Shown: positions 24,748 to 34,711, counted from the stretch's first letter. The stretch is DNA of 64,000 nt from Clostridiales bacterium Firm_14 (GCA_001604135.1 LVAT01000009.1:160414-224413); one strand, 5' to 3'. Numbers and translations: made by a program. Notes: a model not told the origin generated them from the sequence alone.

Positions 24748-25899
24748 TTATTCTCCAAGAATATCAATCACTCTTACCAATCTATCATTAACATTGCTAG
24801 TAGTTGCAGCAGATTTTGCAAAGGTAGAATCAATAGTATCATCAGTCATTATCGTATCTTTCTGAGATTCTATTGCATTCCATTTATCAAATATAAAAGG
24901 AATGCAGGCATCAACTAAATACTCCTTAAATTGATGCTTTTCAAACAATACCATCAAGTCTAGCGTGCGCTGAAGAATTCCTTCCACCTCTTCACAAGAA
25001 AGAGTAAGTTTTTTTTCTTGAAGTTTCTGAAGAACATCATTTATCATATCTCTTGGACGAGAATTGTAATTTTCTACTATTTTCTTCTCTCGATTAGTTC
25101 TCAAATAGAACGCTATACTTCTATAAAACCTTCCATAATCATTGAAATGTTTGATATCATTTTTTGAAAAAATAGACTTATATCGTTGTTTCTCCGTTTT
25201 TTCTATCTCACCGTTAACTCTTTTTTCGACAAATTCTCTAATTAATTCTGTAACGTCAGAACGATAAATGGCCCTTCTGATTTCATTAACTTTTAATGGC
25301 TCTGCACCTTTGTTTAATCGCGCAAAAATATCATATTTAGTAAATTCAGGGGATTTTGCTGTTACAACATATACGTCAAGAATTGAAGACAACATTTCAA
25401 CTGTCTTCTCCCTATAGCTTTCCTGTAACTCAGCAAAAATTTTCCCATCAAAGATATCGCCATAGTATTCTAATGACTTTTTGTTTAGTTGATATTTATT
25501 TTCGATAAAATCAATAATTGCGGTAAGTCTTTGTTTACCATCAACCACCTCATATTTATTGACTTCTAACATGTCTGAACCTGTTACTTCTACTACATAT
25601 ATAGGCGGAATAAGTATTCCCATATAAAGCGACTCAATAAACGCCGTTTTTTTGTCTTGTTTCCAAACATCTGATCGCTGATAATCTGGATTCAATATCA
25701 ACTTTTTATCCTTTATTTTCTGTATTATTTCCAGTATTGACCATGTTTGCTTTACTAATTTGGTTTTTTCTAATAGTTCTCTTTTTCTTTCGTATTCGTT
25801 ATGGCTTTCTTCACCAGTAACACCCTCGTTCTCAGCAAACTGAGGATCATATGAATAGTTTTCCTCAGAATTACTTAATTCATCATAAAGCTTGTCCAT
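24748..25899 (-). CDS. DUF262-domain protein (GmrSD/ParB-like nuclease family)
   Basis: 383 residues. The DUF262 signature is clear: LILNPDYQRSDVWKQDKKTAFIESLYMGILIPP, then VVDGKQRLTAI (DGKQR at 120-124), then IFARLNKGAEPLKVNEIRRAIY. DUF262 domains have a ParB-like fold and couple NTP hydrolysis to nuclease activity in GmrSD and related defence proteins. The C-terminal DUF1524 HNH nuclease of GmrSD is absent, so the nuclease activity may come from the HEPN-like partner. Confidence 0.88.
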   Translation of the reverse strand: MDKLYDELSNSEENYSYDPQFAENEGVTGEESHNEYERKRELLEKTKLVKQTWSILEIIQKIKDKKLILNPDYQRSDVWKQDKKTAFIESLYMGILIPPIYVVEVTGSDMLEVNKYEVVDGKQRLTAIIDFIENKYQLNKKSLEYYGDIFDGKIFAELQESYREKTVEMLSSILDVYVVTAKSPEFTKYDIFARLNKGAEPLKVNEIRRAIYRSDVTELIREFVEKRVNGEIEKTEKQRYKSIFSKNDIKHFNDYGRFYRSIAFYLRTNREKKIVENYNSRPRDMINDVLQKLQEKKLTLSCEEVEGILQRTLDLMVLFEKHQFKEYLVDACIPFIFDKWNAIESQKDTIMTDDTIDSTFAKSAATTSNVNDRLVRVIDILGE

Positions 25900-26082
25900 T
25901 CGTTTCTCCTTTTACTAAACACATTATTATTTCTGTTATAGTACTAGTATGAATAATCTACCTAATATATGATTTAGCTAAACAAATGCATGCCTGTTCA
26001 TTTCCAAAAATAATATAGATATTTTTGATTATAACAATCTTTGGGGTTCGTATCTTCTTTTGCTTGTAATTTTCCACTACCT

Positions 26083-26472
26083 CTAATTCAATTCTTTGAG
26101 CAAGTTCACTATCACAACATCCGCCGGCAACCACTCAACTTCATCAAAATTATGCAAAGATAACCAAATGGCAGCCTCATGCTCTAATAGCTTCATTTCG
26201 GTTCCCTCAGCGAGCTTGGCCCAAAAGCAATCCATGGATAAATGGAATGTAGGATAATCGTATTCGACAGTGGTTAAAAGATCTCCAACAATAATATCAG
26301 CATCAAGCTCTTCCTTAATCTCACGAACAAGAGCTTCTTGAGAAGTTTCTCCTGGTTCGACCTTGCCTCCCGGGAACTCCCAACCATCCTTGAAATCACC
26401 ATATCCACGCTGTGTCGCAAAGATCTTGTTATCTTTGGTGATAACTGCTGCTACTACTTTTACTGTTTTCAA
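26083..26472 (-). CDS. MutT-like Nudix hydrolase
   Basis: 129 residues with a Nudix box at about 36-58, GGKVEPGE...REIKEEL; the usual final glycine is replaced. It resembles 8-oxo-dGTP diphosphatases (WEFPGGKVEPGE). It overlaps the upstream helicase gene by 4 bp (ATGA) and is translationally coupled to it. It may hydrolyse an oxidised or modified nucleotide linked to the helicase function. Confidence 0.9.
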   Translation of the reverse strand: MKTVKVVAAVITKDNKIFATQRGYGDFKDGWEFPGGKVEPGETSQEALVREIKEELDADIIVGDLLTTVEYDYPTFHLSMDCFWAKLAEGTEMKLLEHEAAIWLSLHNFDEVEWLPADVVIVNLLKELN

Positions 26473-28601
26473 ATCTCTTCCAGTCCTAAACTCTTTAGAT
26501 AGTTATAAGTTCCGTTGTAGTACTCTGGAAGTCGTGTCTCGTCTTCCCAAAAACCGTTCTCGGATTTATGGGGATTGCCTTCGGGAACACATATAATCAT
26601 TCCTGATCTGGCACGTGTCATGAGCACTCTGTATGCATTAAGCATATATTTCATGCGGTCTTGCTTGCTCTCAGTTACAGCTTCCAGCTTGTTCCATTTG
26701 CGGTTAAATGTATAAAACTTCCATTCGCCGTTTTCATAACGCATATCTGCATCCCAAAGAACACAAGTGTATTCCAACTCCAATCCTTGAACCTGAATCT
26801 CAGTTGCTGCATCTTCAAGATAATTCGAAGATCTGGTGTCTGTGATATCCTCCAGAAACCAATGAACCGCATTATCGTCATCAGAAGGCAAGACGTGAAT
26901 TCCTAAGGGTTTATACCTTGCCGATTCCTTTGTAATAAGGACTCCTGTCCTTTCATTGCCTCTGGCCTTCTCATGGATCCATCTCTTGGCCTTTTCCATA
27001 TCTCTAGTAAGAACGATCGGATAGTTTGCTTTTATCTCTTCGTAGATCGATACTGCACTACCATCTATAGCAAGCAAAGAGTGCACAAAGGCCGATAACT
27101 TCTCAGCTCTAAAAGATCTTAAGGAAACGCCAAGATGGAGCTTCTCGTTATAAGTAACGTTAGGATTGTCCTTAAGCAATTCATTGACTTTACCTTCTGC
27201 ATATTCAGGTTCAGTCAGTTTAGGCGAGATATAAATCTTCCAGTGTGGGAACATTTTGTTCAGCGAGCTGATCCACTCGGAAATTCCCGCTTCTCCGGTA
27301 TTGATCTCCTGGCCGCCTCCGACAAGACAGACTATTGTGGCCCAGTCCTCTCTCTGGTCCAGCGACCAGATAAGGAACGAAGCTTCCGACATCGGGAAGT
27401 TGTCTACTTTCTTCTTATTTCCGTAGGTACCGCCTCGCTTCAGGTAATCGGCGATTCTCTTATGTGTCCATGAACGCTGAGCTTCATCAAAGATAGCAAC
27501 ATGCTCAACTTCACCATAGCCTGATCCTTGCATTTTTACAGCCTTGTCAGGATCAATCTCAAGAACACCATTCTCTACTGGGGTCTTGATCTTCTCTAGC
27601 ATGTTGTCGCGGTAACGGTGAATGATCTGAATAAACTTGCTTACTTCTCTTCTGGAATCAGAAAGCTTCTTGCCTTCTTTTCTTTCCTTGCATTTCTTGT
27701 AGTTATCCTGAGCCAAAGCTTCGTTTAATACTGCTACCAAAGGTCCGTTTCCCGAAAGATATACAGCTCCTTCGTCTTCAATTGGCTTATCTGAATCCTG
27801 ATAAGTCTGCTTTACTGCAACTTCCAAACCGACCAGAGTCTTTCCGGCGCCTGGAACACCAGTAACAAAACAAATGCTTTTTTCGCCGTTCTTTTTGCTC
27901 TTGTGGATAACATCCAGTATGTACGCAATCGTAGTATCAGTTGTTACTTGATCAGCTTCATGCCTCGTTATGTCTTTTACCGAGTGACTCTCATAAAGCG
28001 TCCTGGCTGCTTCAATAATAGTAGGTGTAGGTGCATAAGGGCTTATAATCCAATTTTCATTAACCGGGCTCTCGTTAGGGAATCTTTCCAAAACATCTAC
28101 AATCAGCTTTGTGATTTCAAGTTCACCGGTCATTAAAGGATTAAGCACCCTGTCATCGTATATTGAAGACTGTATTACCGAAGAAGCGCCTGGATAACGT
28201 GTGGCAACAAGGATCGGTACTATTACTTTGTCTTCACTGTACTTATGGAAGTTCTTCAAATCTAAGGCATAATCTAACACCTGATCCACATCACCAACCA
28301 AAATATCTGATTGGCCTACTTTAAACTCAATACAAAAGATTATTCCTTTCAGAATCAATACAACGTCTATCCGTTTGCCAAGACGTGGGATGTCGTATTC
28401 AAAAACTATCTTTCCGTCGGTTTCGTCCCAGGGAAACAGTGCTTTTTGCAGGATATCGATCTCACATGACCATGCATCGCTCTGCGTTGTCTGCAGCATG
28501 CCGTGATAACCGTTACAAAGTATTCCTAATACTTCGTTGCTGTTCGTCATCAAAAACGTTTTTATATCACTGCTGTATAAACAACGCGGACTATCCGGCA
28601 T
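26469..28601 (-). CDS. PD-(D/E)XK nuclease-DUF2075 helicase fusion
   Basis: 710 residues. The N-terminal region has a PD-(D/E)XK-like core, KRIDVVLILKGIIFCIEFKVG (Asp79, E92-x-K94). The rest is the DUF2075/schlafen-like helicase domain: Walker A GVPGAGKT (248-255), VAIFDEAQRSW, a central INTGEAGISEW block and a C-terminal VLMTRARSGMIICVP. It probably acts on nucleic acid during stress or phage attack. It forms a two-gene operon with a Nudix hydrolase. Confidence 0.85.
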   Translation of the reverse strand: MPDSPRCLYSSDIKTFLMTNSNEVLGILCNGYHGMLQTTQSDAWSCEIDILQKALFPWDETDGKIVFEYDIPRLGKRIDVVLILKGIIFCIEFKVGQSDILVGDVDQVLDYALDLKNFHKYSEDKVIVPILVATRYPGASSVIQSSIYDDRVLNPLMTGELEITKLIVDVLERFPNESPVNENWIISPYAPTPTIIEAARTLYESHSVKDITRHEADQVTTDTTIAYILDVIHKSKKNGEKSICFVTGVPGAGKTLVGLEVAVKQTYQDSDKPIEDEGAVYLSGNGPLVAVLNEALAQDNYKKCKERKEGKKLSDSRREVSKFIQIIHRYRDNMLEKIKTPVENGVLEIDPDKAVKMQGSGYGEVEHVAIFDEAQRSWTHKRIADYLKRGGTYGNKKKVDNFPMSEASFLIWSLDQREDWATIVCLVGGGQEINTGEAGISEWISSLNKMFPHWKIYISPKLTEPEYAEGKVNELLKDNPNVTYNEKLHLGVSLRSFRAEKLSAFVHSLLAIDGSAVSIYEEIKANYPIVLTRDMEKAKRWIHEKARGNERTGVLITKESARYKPLGIHVLPSDDDNAVHWFLEDITDTRSSNYLEDAATEIQVQGLELEYTCVLWDADMRYENGEWKFYTFNRKWNKLEAVTESKQDRMKYMLNAYRVLMTRARSGMIICVPEGNPHKSENGFWEDETRLPEYYNGTYNYLKSLGLEEI

Positions 28602-28669
28602 GAAACTAACTCCACTAACCTTTATGACGCCATTATAGCTTAGTCTTCACCTATAGGATATGTTTTTCC

Positions 28670-29485
28670 TCACATCAACCTCTTATACACATCCAGCAGA
28701 CTCTCCATCTGATATTTCAGGAGCCAGGCCGCATTGCTGTATTCGACCTCTTCCTTGAGGACTTCTATGAGTCTGGGGTAGTATTCCTCAGTTTCCTTGA
28801 TCATGCGGTAGATTCGTTCTCTTGAGAGGCCTCCGGACATGGTCGTTATGTTGTTTGTGCGGTCGATGCACTTGATCAGAGCTGCTTTAGGGTTTGTAGC
28901 GATCTCGTCGTAGTATTCCCTTAAGACTTCACTTCTATTCTCTGGTGTGGTCATCTGGCATGTCAGAAGGCGTACCAGTTCTTTTGTTTCTTCATTTACG
29001 GGAAGTTGGTCATAAGTAACGCCGCAGTCTTCTACAACATCGTGTAAAAGGCATGCGGCGATAATTGCATCATCTGTAATGTTCATGGATAAGGCATGAC
29101 AGGCTAAGTTTAAAGGGTGATAGATGTAAGGTGTGGTTGAGCGCTTTCGCATCTGGCCTTTGTGGGCCTCTGTGGCAAAGTTAACTGCCTTAAGGGTATT
29201 TGTGAGACCCAGGTTCTTGGCTGTGGTCTTCACATAGGTCTTCATGTGTTCCCAGTTATAGATGGCATCCTTGGTCTTAAAGACACCTTGTCGTTCTTCA
29301 ACTAAAGCTGAAACAGACACATCGAACACTTCTGCGAGCTTGATGATCTTATCGATATCAGGCTTGTATTCATCTCTTTCCCAGGAAGATACAGCTTGGA
29401 ATGTAACACCCATGCTGTCAGCTACTTGCTCTTGGGTAAAGCCACGCTCTTCTCTTAATGATCTGATATTAGTTCCTATGCTCAT
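28670..29485 (-). CDS. HTH-alarmone hydrolase (MESH1/SpoT-HD-like) fusion
   Basis: 271 residues. Residues 5-60 are an XRE helix-turn-helix (LREERGFTQEQVADSMGVTFQAVSSWERDEYKPD). Residues about 95-260 form an HD domain like RelA/SpoT hydrolases: ATEAHKGQMRKRSTTPYIYHPL, then AACLLHDVVEDCGVTYDQL. Stand-alone HD hydrolases of this type degrade (p)ppGpp or related nucleotides. The fusion could make a regulator that senses or clears an alarmone. No synthetase is nearby. Confidence 0.85.
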   Translation of the reverse strand: MSIGTNIRSLREERGFTQEQVADSMGVTFQAVSSWERDEYKPDIDKIIKLAEVFDVSVSALVEERQGVFKTKDAIYNWEHMKTYVKTTAKNLGLTNTLKAVNFATEAHKGQMRKRSTTPYIYHPLNLACHALSMNITDDAIIAACLLHDVVEDCGVTYDQLPVNEETKELVRLLTCQMTTPENRSEVLREYYDEIATNPKAALIKCIDRTNNITTMSGGLSRERIYRMIKETEEYYPRLIEVLKEEVEYSNAAWLLKYQMESLLDVYKRLM

Positions 29486-29500
29486 AAGTGCCCCTCCTAC

Positions 29501-29743
29501 TTATGCCTCCTGATTCATAAAGGCTATTGCCTGCTCTTCCGTGAGCTCTTCCATCTCATCCATTATCTGAGCATTACCGAAACCATAAAAGCTGTCATCG
29601 CTAGGATCAAAACCCATGAGGTGGTCGAGTATTACGTTTCTCTCGTCCGGGCTCCACTCTCCGTTATCAAAGAGGAAGTATCCGTCTTCTTGGGCCTTGC
29701 CAAGCCTTCTTTCACGTATCAGATAGTATGTAATGCCTACCAT
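29501..29743 (-). CDS. Small unknown protein (80 aa)
   Basis: It begins MVGITYYLIRERRLGKAQEDGYFLFDNGEW and ends with an acidic helix (MDEMEELTEEQAIAFMN). It lies 15 bp upstream of the HTH-HD gene on the same strand and is probably cotranscribed. No family recognised, and no signal peptide. Confidence 0.5.
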   Translation of the reverse strand: MVGITYYLIRERRLGKAQEDGYFLFDNGEWSPDERNVILDHLMGFDPSDDSFYGFGNAQIMDEMEELTEEQAIAFMNQEA

Positions 29744-29898
29744 GCGAAATCCCTCCCTTCAGCCATAGAATAGAGGAATTCACACCAATATTTTAGCGAG
29801 CGGGAGTTGAAGATTCAATGAGGAATTCAAGTGGGACTTGAGCTTAATCGCTAAAAATACTTTTTCAGTCTTTAAGATTTGCAATTTGCCTTTAAAGA

Positions 29899-31128
29899 TT
29901 ACAAACCGTTGTCATTGATAAATCCGATTTCAACTAATCGATTTATCAACTCTATAATTCCTTCAGAAGTAACCTTATCATTATCAAATTCAACGGATAC
30001 AACACAACCTGGAAGACCTAACGCCCGCTTGTGGCTTTTGTCTTCTTCGACACTAAATCTTAGCGCCTGTTTAGTGTATATATAAGAATCCACCTTTGAG
30101 CCATCTAAGCTGAAATCTTCATTGCTGCAAATAATAGCAGACGCTTCTTCCGTTGAATGAATATAATCAAAATAAGATTTCAAATGAATATCAATACGAT
30201 TCTTTTCGGTTATATTGTTGAGTCGTAATAACTCAAAAAGCAATGAAAGCGAGTCCTTAAAACCAAGAGCGGCAACAGACACTTTTAATGCAGTAACAAT
30301 CTTTTCTATTTTGTGGTTATTAATTACACGTACGGATTTACAATATGAAAATTTTAACCCTTTGGTTACCAAGTAAGAATGCTCATCACTTTTTTCATTG
30401 CCCTCCTTTGAAAACTCCATTCCTTTTTCTTTTAAGTATTCTGGAATTGACAGAAATAACTTGCCAATTCTACTATCGCACTTTCCATAAGAATCTAAGG
30501 AATCACCGACTAACGCAAGTTCTGCATTTTGAAAGAAGTTATCAATATTAATTTTACAAGGCTCACCTTTTTTACTAAACAATTCTTGGGCATTCTCTTT
30601 TTCTATTTCAGAATAACGAACCCAACCAGAATCTTCAGAGAAGTATTCTGATGCCTTACTGAGCGCTTGTCCTACTCTATACTTGAGATCATCTGTACTT
30701 TTAAAGAAATCCACAGTATTACCATCATTCATCACTTTTGCAATGAATTTTTCCAGCATTTCCTGTTTTGGATACTTTGGATCGGGTTTATCCATTTTGT
30801 CTGCGGTTATAGCGCTTTTTTCGCGGATCAGCACCCAAATAGGCATGTTCTTACTTTTAGCATAGTTATACTCTTTTTCTGTGTAACTTATTCCTTCAGT
30901 AGCATCAATAGAACCATATTTCCCAGCAACAATGAGCATATAACCATCACATTCATCAATCATTTTAGTAATTACATCCCACTGACTAGCTGGGGCAGAA
31001 TGAAACTGTTCCATGCCAACAGGAATAATGCTGTTTTCAAGTGCTACTCCTAGAACAGCTTGACGTTCTACAATTAAGTCTTCGTATGTTGAACTTATAA
31101 ACATTGAGTACTTCTTTTTAAATGCCAT
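29899..31128 (-). CDS. DUF4062-domain protein
   Basis: 409 residues. Residues about 6-110 match DUF4062: YSMFISSTYEDLIVERQAVLGV, YMLIVAGKYGS, SYTEKEYNYAKSKNMPIWVLIRE. DUF4062 is a TIR/SEFIR-like domain found in conflict and signalling proteins. The remaining roughly 290 residues are unknown. It lies 64 bp downstream of the membrane coiled-coil gene, same strand, so the two may form a sensor-effector pair. The AT-rich composition suggests transfer. Confidence 0.75.
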   Translation of the reverse strand: MAFKKKYSMFISSTYEDLIVERQAVLGVALENSIIPVGMEQFHSAPASQWDVITKMIDECDGYMLIVAGKYGSIDATEGISYTEKEYNYAKSKNMPIWVLIREKSAITADKMDKPDPKYPKQEMLEKFIAKVMNDGNTVDFFKSTDDLKYRVGQALSKASEYFSEDSGWVRYSEIEKENAQELFSKKGEPCKINIDNFFQNAELALVGDSLDSYGKCDSRIGKLFLSIPEYLKEKGMEFSKEGNEKSDEHSYLVTKGLKFSYCKSVRVINNHKIEKIVTALKVSVAALGFKDSLSLLFELLRLNNITEKNRIDIHLKSYFDYIHSTEEASAIICSNEDFSLDGSKVDSYIYTKQALRFSVEEDKSHKRALGLPGCVVSVEFDNDKVTSEGIIELINRLVEIGFINDNGL

Positions 31129-31192
31129 TATATTTCTCCCAAAAATGACTAAACGCAGTTTAAAGAATAATTAAATCGTTCGTTAATGAGTT

Positions 31193-32809
31193 TTACGAAT
31201 TACCATCGGTCTTGCTATCCTTCACTTCGCCATCCTTCTTTAATGATTTGTCTATATTCTCAAACACATTAATCAGTGTTAGTCTTAGTACTTTCTTTGG
31301 CTCATCGTTCAAATGTTTAACAGCTTCAATATCCGGTCTGATATCCTCTAATATTTTCTTTCTTTTAGAATTATCCTCTTCAATTAATCCAGAATATATT
31401 TGACTCATTAAATATAAATAATTAAATAATGATTCTCCAGGAAACAATTGTCGCCATCTGTTTGATTGTATTTGCAGTTTCTTACAAATATTCCTATAAA
31501 TCCTTTCATTTTCACCGTTAACGTTACCGTCTTTCCATAATGATTTATTGCATTCACTCGTAATAAAATCTGTTTCTTGGGGACTGATCAGTTTTCTTAA
31601 ATACTTGTTATATGCTGAACAAAGAACATACCCAGATGTTCTTTGTTTGCCAAACTTCGCTGCTTTTTCATAGAATTTAATAGCTTTTTGCAAACTTTGA
31701 ATAGAATTGTCATGAGTCGCAGACATTCTTTCGATAATGACTCCACAATTCTTGTTAAACAGTTCTTCTAAGTACGGATATCCAGGTAAAGACAAATTTT
31801 CGGATAATCTATCTGTATAGTACTTGGCTTTCGCTCTAGCCTCTTCTAAAGTAATTATTTTTCGGATTTCTGCAGTAGCGTTTTTGTTGCCCTTTGACGC
31901 TTGATAACAGCCAAGTATTTCACCGTAACACTGGGCTATAATATCATCATAATAACTTTCAATCATTCTCGGAGCTCCATCTGTAAAGAAGACTCTTTTT
32001 CTTATATATCCATCAACAGCATCCTTAAAAATCTTGGCAGTATCTATATATCTGCTTTCTTTATCGCCATACTCGTATCGTGAAAATCCCCTGTAATAAC
32101 CAGCTTCGCTCTGCATAAAAATTAACACATTTTTAGAAAGAGTAGATTTAACTTTAGGTAAAAGCTTATCGATGCTTTTAATTAAATCTCCCGAATAATT
32201 GTAAATATGTTCTAGGTTGTCTTTATTCTTCATTAAGTGCAGTGTGCGTATATGAAGAATAGCCTTAATTATTCTTAATATCTCAGCACTAATTTCTAGA
32301 GAATCCTTATCCTTCTTTTCCTTATCATTCTCTTCCTTATCACTCTCTTCTTTTTCTTTCTTATAAAGATTACTAATGTATCTAAAAAAAATGTCATCAG
32401 CAGATTCCAAAACTGATATAAAATCTCTTTCATCAATTAAATCATGGAGCAGCGCATTTGTTTCTACAAGCTCTACTCTTTTTGAAGATGATTCTATTTT
32501 TTCCTCTAATTGTTTTATGCTTTCCTCAGCAGATTCCAATTCTTGTTTGAGTTTTTCTACTTCAGATTTTTCTATCGCGTTAGCAATATTAATTCCTGTC
32601 CAAACTGAAACTGCTAATGCTATGATCGCTATAGATCCTTCCGCAACCTGTTCAGAAGAGTTTTTATCGGTTGATGATTTAAAAGAGGAAAATGCAAATG
32701 ATATGGTAAGTATCGAACTAGCCACAACAGGAATGGAAATTATTAATAACTTAATTATATACATGTATTTTGGTGAATGATTTTTTTTGTTGCGGTCTTG
32801 CTTGTCCAT
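31193..32809 (-). CDS. Membrane-anchored coiled-coil, helical-repeat protein
   Basis: 538 residues. Two N-terminal membrane helices (about 17-42 and 58-80) are followed by a coiled coil (80-115, EVEKLKQELESAEESIKQLEEKI). A long helical region follows with repeat-like segments (KAIKFYEKAAKFGKQRTSG) that could be TPR-like. A KEKEESDKEENDKEKKDKD low-complexity stretch lies near residue 150. It is probably a membrane-bound scaffold or sensor for the adjacent DUF4062 protein. No family recognised. Confidence 0.6.
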   Translation of the reverse strand: MDKQDRNKKNHSPKYMYIIKLLIISIPVVASSILTISFAFSSFKSSTDKNSSEQVAEGSIAIIALAVSVWTGINIANAIEKSEVEKLKQELESAEESIKQLEEKIESSSKRVELVETNALLHDLIDERDFISVLESADDIFFRYISNLYKKEKEESDKEENDKEKKDKDSLEISAEILRIIKAILHIRTLHLMKNKDNLEHIYNYSGDLIKSIDKLLPKVKSTLSKNVLIFMQSEAGYYRGFSRYEYGDKESRYIDTAKIFKDAVDGYIRKRVFFTDGAPRMIESYYDDIIAQCYGEILGCYQASKGNKNATAEIRKIITLEEARAKAKYYTDRLSENLSLPGYPYLEELFNKNCGVIIERMSATHDNSIQSLQKAIKFYEKAAKFGKQRTSGYVLCSAYNKYLRKLISPQETDFITSECNKSLWKDGNVNGENERIYRNICKKLQIQSNRWRQLFPGESLFNYLYLMSQIYSGLIEEDNSKRKKILEDIRPDIEAVKHLNDEPKKVLRLTLINVFENIDKSLKKDGEVKDSKTDGNS

Positions 32810-33190
32810 TATATTTCTCTCCCCTCATTAACTAAAAATGGAAACCCTATCACTATGGTTATTCACTACATTATCAAGCAAAAACAATCTATTAAGTCAA
32901 CAATTGATTTTGTCTTGCTTACAATGATATGGCTCCTTACATTTGCATAAGTACATTATATTCGTTTCTACCGTAAAAAATACCGAATCATCCATTTATT
33001 ATTCCTTATCCCCCATTCCCCTATGCTCCACAGCATGTTTCGCATGCATCTATGAGGATAGCTGCTCAAATAGATCTATGCAAAAGAGACCGGGACTACT
33101 GTTTTACGATAGGCATATTTGGGGTTTAAGCATTCTCCTAAGAATGTTTGTTGATTTCTGTGATAACATAACTCTAAAGCCACTTTAAGG
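32810..33190. other. Intergenic region between divergent genes
   Basis: About 380 bp, very AT-rich near 32820-33000. It carries divergent promoter space for the membrane protein and the MBL-fold gene, and at 33032-33059 one copy of a 28-bp dispersed repeat. No gene seen. Confidence 0.5.
33032..33059. repeat. Dispersed 28-bp repeat, copy 1
   Basis: Matches 36978-37005 in 26 of 28 positions (core TGCATCTATGAGGAT), same orientation. The pair flanks a 3.9-kb block with the MBL-fold and DUF6273 genes. Confidence 0.7.
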
Positions 33191-34711
33191 ATGGATAATA
33201 TGGATATTGTTTTCGAAACAAAAAGAGCTTTAAACGCACTAAAGTCAAATTCTATAAAAGCGTTATCAGAACCATTATGGTCTGAAAGACAAGTTAAAGA
33301 ACTTCTTGATTCCCCCTTTTTTGTTAAGCGTATTATTGATGAAGAAGGCACGGGAAAACTAAGGAAAATCCTTAAGCCGTTCATCTTTGATAGCGGTAGA
33401 ATTGCTGATCAGGCAATAAAAAAGATATACTGCAAATTCGTAGGCAGTTCAAAAAACGATAACGAAGAACAGTGGCTGTTCTCTGCATTAACACAAGAGA
33501 TGACAGATGCTGACAACGCATTCTTTAACGATGATAAACAGGACTATTCTGTTTTAGATATTATTTATAAACCGTATATTTATTTGCTTAGTGTTAAATT
33601 CAAAAATAACGATAAAAAGCCTGATATCAAGGAAGATTGTTGGTACATTGTAGAATTAAACAAGCCCGCGCTTGATAGCAGTTCTGACAACTCTACCACC
33701 AAAGATAAGCGAGCAAAGAAGAGGAAAAGCTCTTTTAGTGGTTTTCTTTCATTTTCAGCTAGTCCATTCGTATATGAAGAAGTCTATGCTACATTCAAAG
33801 GAACCACTAAAACGCTCCTTCCCAGATTCGATAATAAATACCCTGTTGTTCCTTCAAGTCAAAAGGACATTTCTAAACAATTCAAAAAGCTTTTCAAATC
33901 TGTTGATAAAAGCGAGTTAAGGATCTATCAGGTCGGGCAAGCCGAAGCAGTAAGCGGATGGAATCTGATAAATGGCAAATATCATGAATTCGCCTTTGAT
34001 CTGGGTTATCCGGTTCCATATAATCTTGTTTTCGAGTCCGGCAAATCCGTTGTAGATAAAGATAAGTCTGGCACTTGGGAAATAGATAACGTCCGCAAAC
34101 TTAATCCGGAATTAATAATGATTTCGCACTGGCATATGGATCATTACCTGGCATCGGGATCCCTTAACCTGAGTGTGTTTAACGGCCCCGACGCCGCTGT
34201 TTGGATTGCTCCTGAATATGATTATTCAAAAATGAAGGATTACTGCACAGATAGATTGGTCGCCTTCTTAATTAAGAAAAAACAAATCTTATTCTTCCCC
34301 AAGAGTGCTCTATGTGTAGTTGATAAATACATGCTATGCCGGGGCACGGGAGACAATAAGAATGCAAATGGGTTAATCTTATCACTCAACAAAGTATTGT
34401 TGACCGCAGACTGTGATTGCCAATTCTGGCCTGACACCTTACTGAATCATGCTCGGGATCTTCAGTATCTTACGGTCCCTCATCACGGATCTGGTGTTAA
34501 ATTCGATGAGAAAGTGGCAGATGCAAATATCGATAAGATCTTTATAGACAAGCTCTATCGCGCAAATGCATACATTTGTGTAGGCCACAATAACTGGGGG
34601 CATCCTTATTCCAACGTTGTTGATTACTATCGCGACAAAAAGAAATTCAATGTATTGATTACAAATGATTCCAAGTTAGATACAAACGAGTTGATGATAG
34701 CGGATAAATAG
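33191..34711 (+). CDS. Metallo-beta-lactamase-fold protein with ComEC-like motif
   Basis: 506 residues. The C-terminal half has the MBL metal site HWHMDH (313-318), a later ADCD and VPHHGSG (near 430-436), typical of ComEC-like MBL domains. The first roughly 240 residues are unknown, with a basic linker (TTKDKRAKKRKS). It has no signal peptide or membrane helices. A second ATG at 33200 is better placed relative to AAGG. It probably hydrolyses a nucleic acid or nucleotide. As a neighbour of the DUF4062 pair it may belong to the same defence-like set. Confidence 0.75.
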   Translation: MDNMDIVFETKRALNALKSNSIKALSEPLWSERQVKELLDSPFFVKRIIDEEGTGKLRKILKPFIFDSGRIADQAIKKIYCKFVGSSKNDNEEQWLFSALTQEMTDADNAFFNDDKQDYSVLDIIYKPYIYLLSVKFKNNDKKPDIKEDCWYIVELNKPALDSSSDNSTTKDKRAKKRKSSFSGFLSFSASPFVYEEVYATFKGTTKTLLPRFDNKYPVVPSSQKDISKQFKKLFKSVDKSELRIYQVGQAEAVSGWNLINGKYHEFAFDLGYPVPYNLVFESGKSVVDKDKSGTWEIDNVRKLNPELIMISHWHMDHYLASGSLNLSVFNGPDAAVWIAPEYDYSKMKDYCTDRLVAFLIKKKQILFFPKSALCVVDKYMLCRGTGDNKNANGLILSLNKVLLTADCDCQFWPDTLLNHARDLQYLTVPHHGSGVKFDEKVADANIDKIFIDKLYRANAYICVGHNNWGHPYSNVVDYYRDKKKFNVLITNDSKLDTNELMIADK

